NCBI GenBank assembly: GCA_963693365.1
Contig: CAVNZM010000010.1
Coordinates: 7,998,001 to 8,062,000 of the forward strand
Direction of reading: 5' to 3'
Origin: Amoebidium appalachense
Lineage: Eukaryota; Ichthyosporea
DNA: 64,000 nucleotides
How positions within the stretch are numbered: position 1 is the first letter of the stretch; each line of letters starts with the position of its first letter. Below the pieces are notes generated by a model. It saw only the letters and a list, made by a program, of their open reading frames with translations. It did not search any database and was not told the origin of the DNA. The translations under genes and the position numbers were made by a program. Below, piece after piece: positions 53,250-64,000 of the stretch.

Positions 53250-55560
53250 AGAGGCGATAAACAACCTTCAGCGAGAATTCTTGTGTGTGCCGAGCTGCTG
53301 GACAGAACAGAGCAAGGACGGTGGAATAGAGTTGTGCACGTCTATGAGCACTTCTTCATTTGCCAAAACGTAAATTCATGCAGCATTCTTCTGTGATTTC
53401 ATTTTCGTGGCGAAGATTGTTGCAGAGTGTGCGTGCGAATAATTCGCTAAGCCTTCGTCTCTGTGCTTGGCTTTTCTGTAGAAGTAGTATTTTCCTTTTT
53501 GGGAATTTTTCCTTTTTAGGATACTCCCGCAGATTCGTTTTCAATTGCGAGTAATTTGGTTGTGTGGATGAATGATCATACCAAACATTCGATAATGAAT
53601 ATAACTCGAGCCTTAGGTCACTTCGTAGCTCAGGTAGTGGTGGATAGCTTCAAGGCTTAGCCGCTGCTCCTTATCCCGGTTCTACCTTAAGACTGTAAGG
53701 CGAGTCACCATGGCCGGAAAAGCCACTTCTTTCATGAACAAAGAGCACTTCTTTCCTTTCAGCTTTAACCCTGCATCATCGGAGCTGGGAAAAACAGAAT
53801 AAAAATGCCCAAGTGTTCTTCGTTGGGCGACATAAAGAAATATATCACCCGTCAGAACCAGTAAAAGCCCGGTTCATAATTCATAAGAAGAGGGTAGGCA
53901 AAGCAAGCCTCCTTCAGAAAACACATGCTTCCATTCGTGAGCAGTTTTCATATCCCATTTGCCAGCCATTTTCGTTGAGCAGGGGGATTCCAGGCATAAT
54001 ACATTCTTCTGGAGGCTTGGCCTAAAAAGAAAAGTCGTCGCAGTCGCCCTTTCTTTTGTAAGCAACTTCGTGAGCGCGCTTCGTATCTTCATATCCTCCA
54101 GTGCAGGTCTGGATGGTGCCCCATCCTCTGCTTCATTTGTAGGTGGCCCTACTGTAGGTTCTGTTCGTTGTGTGGAATACCAAAACCATTCGTATTCGTG
54201 GAACTGCTTTGTGCTGTGCTTGCTTTCGTGTTGGTGTTCATGAAGTTACCCCATTCACACACCTACTACTTTCATACATCAGACGTAAGTAGCTGCCTGG
54301 GGGGTGTGTGGTTCGTGTTCGTGGCATTCTTCTGTTCCTTCGTGAGAAGAATATTCGTTTTAGCAGAGGTGCCCAATAAGGCAGCTTGTGGGGTTGTCTC
54401 CCGCATGTGCCCATTGGTGGGGTATGCACGTGCTAAATTGTTACAGTGTCATCATATTGCAAGGGAATAACATGGTCACCTCCGTACCAGGGCCTAGTAG
54501 GTACACATGATGGTCCGATGTGTTAGTCAACAACACCTTGCATTCGTATTCGTATTCGTCTTCCACGTCACTTTCTTCAGTAGTGAAGGAGGGTATTCGT
54601 AATTCGAAACTGAAAGGCTTCCAGCCAAAATACTGACACTGTATGCTGGGGTTGTGAGGGAACGGTGCCCATACCACATTCTTTTGTTCTGGTGGGGGTG
54701 TGCCGGCAGCTAGTGCAAGGCTTGACAGTGTAATTGGTATGTTACACAGTATTGCCACAGACGGGCATTCACCTTAAAATTCGTACCCATGAACAAAAGT
54801 TCTGCATCGACTTTATTACATGCCTTTTGTGCACCAAGAGTGCAAATTCGTTAGGGCGTGGCACCAGGAAGGGCCGCCATACATGAGGCATATGTTCGTA
54901 ATGTGTTTAGGCATGCCAGCATACATTCATGCGCATGTTGTGCATCCTGTGCGCTAAACTATGGGGCATGCTGTATTCGAAAACAGCAAGAAATTCGAAG
55001 CATGCATGCAAAACTACTTTCACAGCACCTTATGTCCTCAATGCTATAGGAACAGCGACTATCTTCTTCTTTAAATGCATTCGTGCTGAAAGTGGCCGTG
55101 CATCTGGCTTGCGAGTGTGGAGGTGCATGCGGTGGCATGGACACGATGACAGTGTGCAATAGCGCAATGCACGCAAGGGCAACGGTTTTATTTTCTTCCT
55201 AACATAGAGGGGGCTGTGTGCATTGCAACCCAAGCAGTGTTGTGCATTCGTTCTTGCATTTTCGTATTTCCAGTTCATTTTGCTTTCGTTTTTCGTTTTT
55301 TGTCGTTTGATAAATTCGTTACTTCGTTTTGTTTTCGTGTTGCATTCATTTCGTAATTCCTCTATGCATTCGTTTGTCGTTCATTCTTTATTTCATTGTG
55401 TATTCGTGATGGTTCGTTTTTCGTTGGTTCATTGCTTCGTTAGCAATTCTTTATTCGTTTGTTCGTGTATTCGTTGTTTCGTTGTGTATTCGTTTTTCTT
55501 CACATTTTTGATGTGTCGTAGCAAAAGAAGTTTTACATGCTTTCAATTCTTTCCGTGTAG
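53250..55560. repeat. Internal region of the LTR element with dense TTCGT motifs
   Basis: Several dozen copies of (A)TTCGT (ACGAA on the sense strand) are spread over 2.3 kb, sometimes in tandem (TATTCGTATTCGTCTT near 54550, and repeatedly in 55300-55500). No ORF of note. A clear departure from the composition of neighbouring sequence. Confidence 0.8.
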
Positions 55561-55783
55561 GTGGGCTGGCCACTTCAAACTTGTAGGTGTATATATTCTA
55601 AGCCGGACAAGGAAAGATGTGCCTATCATCGGGGTAAAAAGGATTGTGATCGGCCATGGGAGATTCTTGAGCTGATTGAAAGATGTGAGATTCTTGAACT
55701 GATTGAAAGATGTGAGATTCGAAGGATGCGAGATTCTTGAACTGCGCGGTCGCCAATGTAAACAGTTGGCAATGTAAAACAGT

Positions 55784-55801
55784 GTCCTGCCGCGGTCGCC
55801 A
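55784..55801 (-). promoter_or_regulatory. Primer binding site of the non-coding LTR element
   Basis: On the minus strand TGGCGACCGCGGCAGGAC follows the LTR after one T. It is complementary to a tRNA 3' end reading GTCCTGCCGCGGTCGCCA, which carries CCA. The tRNA identity is not assigned. Confidence 0.75.
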
Positions 55802-55802
55802 A

Positions 55803-56282
55803 TGTAAACAGTTGGACTAGTTAGGATAAGGCAGAGTACAACTGAATCAAAATAAAGACAGAGAACGGGTAGAAAGGCACACGCGGCCAGGTTGCTTTTA
55901 CTATGGGCCGACTCAGTCTGTCTCAGACTTCACTGATGTGATCCCCGTACTGGGACGGCTTTCTTATATAGCCCCCAGGTTTCGGATCAAGGCCCAGGAT
56001 TGGTTCATCCGCGGCCAGCGCGGGTGGCAACATGCCATTCGTGATTCTGGTGCGGTCCGAGCCAGTCAGACCTTTGTCCTATTTATGCAAACCTCTTATT
56101 GGTTCACTTCGTTTATGTGGTATGCAGCTGAAGAACCATATATGGTTCAATTCTTAGGTCAGAGTGAGTCCTATTGGTGCGGACATAATATTTATGTGAT
56201 ATTCATGACAAAGCACGAATCGTGTGCTAGTAGATCACATTCTTTAGTAAACATGTACAGTTCATGTGTACAGTTGTTTACA
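55803..56282 (-). repeat. 5' LTR of the non-coding LTR element
   Basis: 480 bp partner of 52714-53193. A 25-bp piece of the LTR/primer-site junction (CGCGGTCGCCAATGTAAACA plus GTTGG) is duplicated just inside, at about 55745-55769. Confidence 0.92.
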
Positions 56283-56287
56283 GGCCC

Positions 56288-56907
56288 TGCGTCTGTGGGC
56301 TGCCCTGCTGCTTGGCAGCTCGTGCCTCCTGCGCTCGGGCGAGTTCACGTCGAAATCTGCGGCCAAGTTCAACCCCCTCCTTCACGCCAAGCGTCGCGAC
56401 GTCCAGCTCCTATGGCAGGATGGCCGCCTGATTGGGGCAACAGTCTTCCTGCCGACATCTAAGACCGACCCCACGGGCAAGGGTGTTACCATCCGGGTGC
56501 CCGCCTTCCCGGAGGAGCCTTCCTTCTGCCCAGCAGCCAATCTAGCCCTCTTCCTGGGGGTCTCGTCAACCAGGGCAGGCATCCACCCAGATGCACCCCT
56601 GTTCAGCGTCGACGGCAGCCCTTACCTCAAGAGCACCTTCATCGCCGGTTTCCGCACAGCTCTACACCATGCGGGCTACGACCCCGACCGGTACGCCGGC
56701 CACAGCCTGCGCATAGGGGGGGCCACTGCAGCTGAGAGAGCGGGCCTACCTGACGCCACCATCAAAGCCCTTGGCCGCTGGGCATCAGACGCATTCATGG
56801 TCTACATCCGGCTGCCCCACCGCGACGTGCAAGCCTCCATTGCCACCGTCTGGTCACACCAGGGCCTCGCCACGGGACCTTGGGGCGGACCCCCTACATC
56901 GCAGTAG
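56288..56907 (+). pseudogene. DIRS tyrosine recombinase, catalytic part (interrupted)
   Basis: Continues the gene broken at 52713. The catalytic residues of a tyrosine recombinase are present: R in CLLRSGEF, H-x-x-R in GHSLRIGGAT, the W of GRWASD, and the tyrosine nucleophile in MVYIR. It ends at TAG (56905-56907), eleven bases before B1. Since the active site is intact, only the LTR insertion disables it. Confidence 0.9.
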
Positions 56908-56917
56908 GGGGGCCTTG

Positions 56918-57050
56918 TGGTGCGGGGGGGGCTCATGGCATGGACCCCCCCTGGCGGCCCCCGCCTCGGCCAGCCCCTTGGGTGCAGGCACGACGGCCTG
57001 CACTCCACGGACACGGGGGGCATGAGGCAAGCACGAGTGAGTGATGTGAA
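56918..57050 (+). repeat. DIRS split direct repeat B1
   Basis: 133 bp from TGGTGCGGGGGGGGCTCATG to GAGTGAGTGATGTGAA. Repeated at 57441-57573 with no difference seen, and directly abuts A2. Confidence 0.93.
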
Positions 57051-57326
57051 TGTACGTTTCATATGCGCAGCAGATGAAAGATGTTTCACGGAGCACTTCG
57101 GGCGCAGGCAGCCGGGCGGCCGATGACGTCACGGGCCGCGGCGCCAGGCGCAGCCGCAGCGGCGGCTGACATCGGTCTGGCGCAGCGCCTGACGTCAGGC
57201 GCCACCAGCGCCGGTATTTCCGGCGCAGCACACTGCAGATGCAGGCCACCTTCGTTTTCGCCGTGTGCTGCACGTACGGTTTTTGTTAGCACGATTGCGT
57301 TTTCGGTGGCTAGCACACGGCGGCTC
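57051..57326 (+). repeat. DIRS split direct repeat A2
   Basis: 276 bp, second copy of 37062-37337, lying between B1 and the spacer that leads to B2. Confidence 0.93.
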
Positions 57327-57440
57327 CCACCCACCCACCTCTCAGTCTGTATACATGACGGTGTACGTATGCGACTGTGACTGGCTCACAGCCCGATTGC
57401 AGCGGCAATAAAGCATGTCGAGGCGGGGCCCAGCCCCGGC

Positions 57441-57573
57441 TGGTGCGGGGGGGGCTCATGGCATGGACCCCCCCTGGCGGCCCCCGCCTCGGCCAGCCCC
57501 TTGGGTGCAGGCACGACGGCCTGCACTCCACGGACACGGGGGGCATGAGGCAAGCACGAGTGAGTGATGTGAA
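57441..57573 (+). repeat. DIRS split direct repeat B2 (right end)
   Basis: 133 bp, second copy of B1. Its last bases GTGATGTGAA mark the element's right end, followed by AAAAAGTTAATT. The 114-bp spacer before it (57327-57440) holds AATAAA at 57407-57412, a likely polyadenylation signal for the element's RNA. Confidence 0.9.
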
Positions 57574-63994
<6,421 letters not shown>

Positions 63995-64000
63995 GTGGGT

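Larger units (their letters stand above)
52714..56282 (-). mobile_element. Non-coding LTR retrotransposon (LARD-like), minus orientation
   Basis: Two 480-bp LTRs (52714-53193 and 55803-56282) starting TGTAAACAGTTGG and ending GTTGTTTACA on the + strand, with a GGCCC target duplication (52709-52713 and 56283-56287). The minus strand is sense: TTGGCGACCGCGGCAGGAC follows the 55803-56282 LTR (a primer site for a tRNA ending TCGCCA), and AAGGGGGGGAG precedes the 52714-53193 LTR (polypurine tract). The 2.6-kb internal region has no gag or pol similarity on either strand. It must rely on another element's proteins. Confidence 0.88.
37062..57573 (+). mobile_element. DIRS-superfamily (Ngaro/PAT-type) retrotransposon with two nested insertions
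   Basis: Split direct repeats define the ends: A1 (37062-37337), coding region, B1 (56918-57050), A2 (57051-57326), spacer, B2 (57441-57573). This A1...B1-A2-B2 arrangement is diagnostic of the Ngaro/PAT group. It encodes Gag with a CCCH/CCHC zinc region, RT, RNase H and a tyrosine recombinase, and lacks integrase and protease. An 11,271-bp TIR element (40250-51520) and a 3,569-bp LTR element plus 5-bp target duplication (52714-56287) are inserted. Subtracting them leaves about 5,667 bp, a normal size. No target duplication flanks it, as expected for recombinase-mediated insertion. Confidence 0.9.

Noticed and set aside
53620-53700. tRNA-like sequence (GTAGCTCAGGTAGTGG...GGTTCTACC)
   Set aside because: Box-A- and box-B-like pieces are present but acceptor and anticodon stems do not pair; it lies inside the non-coding LTR element.
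52714-56282. Interpretation of this insertion as a hAT-type DNA transposon with 8-bp duplication AGGCCCTG
   Set aside because: The 480-bp terminal repeats are direct, begin TG and end CA, and have a primer site and polypurine tract; the 5-bp duplication GGCCC fits an LTR element.

Overview
This is nuclear DNA from an intron-rich eukaryote. Evidence: multi-exon genes with GT-AG introns (plus one GC-AG intron), a tRNA with a Pol III T-run terminator, LTR and DIRS-type retrotransposons, and very heavy microsatellite content. About 60 homopolymeric C or G runs of 15 nt or more and many (CA)n/(GT)n arrays fall outside exons. The gene content (TFG-like protein, mitochondrial GHITM, bacterial-type 2,4-dienoyl-CoA reductase) would suit a protist, possibly a relative of animals, but the lineage cannot be fixed from this window.

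Layout. 29-4030 (+): last six visible exons of a Pro/Gln-rich TFG-like gene. 5118-5500 (+): N-terminal remnant of a reverse-transcriptase family. 6038-6109 (+): tRNA-Glu(CTC). 8637-12204 (+): copia element with identical 305-bp LTRs, a half-tRNA-iMet-type primer site and an intact Gag-protease-integrase ORF, but no reverse transcriptase. 12950-14416 (+): frameshifted C-terminal part of the same RT family as at 5.1 kb. 16864-20574 (+): six-exon GHITM gene, flanked by two inverted copies (15690-16440, 24796-25543) of a ~745-bp repeat that ends in a poly-C tract. 29582-31453 (-): F-box/leucine-rich-repeat gene with no visible intron. 31.5-37 kb: little recognisable coding sequence.

37062-57573 is a nested transposon. 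The host is a DIRS-superfamily (Ngaro/PAT-type) element with split direct repeats A1...B1-A2-B2, encoding Gag, RT, RNase H and a tyrosine recombinase. Two insertions interrupt it. One is an 11.27-kb element (40250-51520) with terminal inverted repeats, many TTGCCAA/TTGGCAA motifs near both ends and a ~15-copy 183-bp satellite; I find no coding sequence in it. The other is a 3.57-kb non-coding LTR element in the minus orientation (52714-56282) that splits the recombinase gene and has a 5-bp target duplication. Removing both leaves about 5.67 kb, a normal size for this superfamily, which supports the boundaries.

57905-63994 (+): ten exons (437 codons) of a FadH-type 2,4-dienoyl-CoA reductase, running off the right edge. 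Its promoter lies only a few hundred bases from the DIRS element.

The most unusual features are the large non-coding TIR element carrying a satellite, the dispersed repeat whose copies end in poly-C, the constant order of composite microsatellites (C-run before CA or A run), and introns that begin with GT repeats and end with CA repeats.
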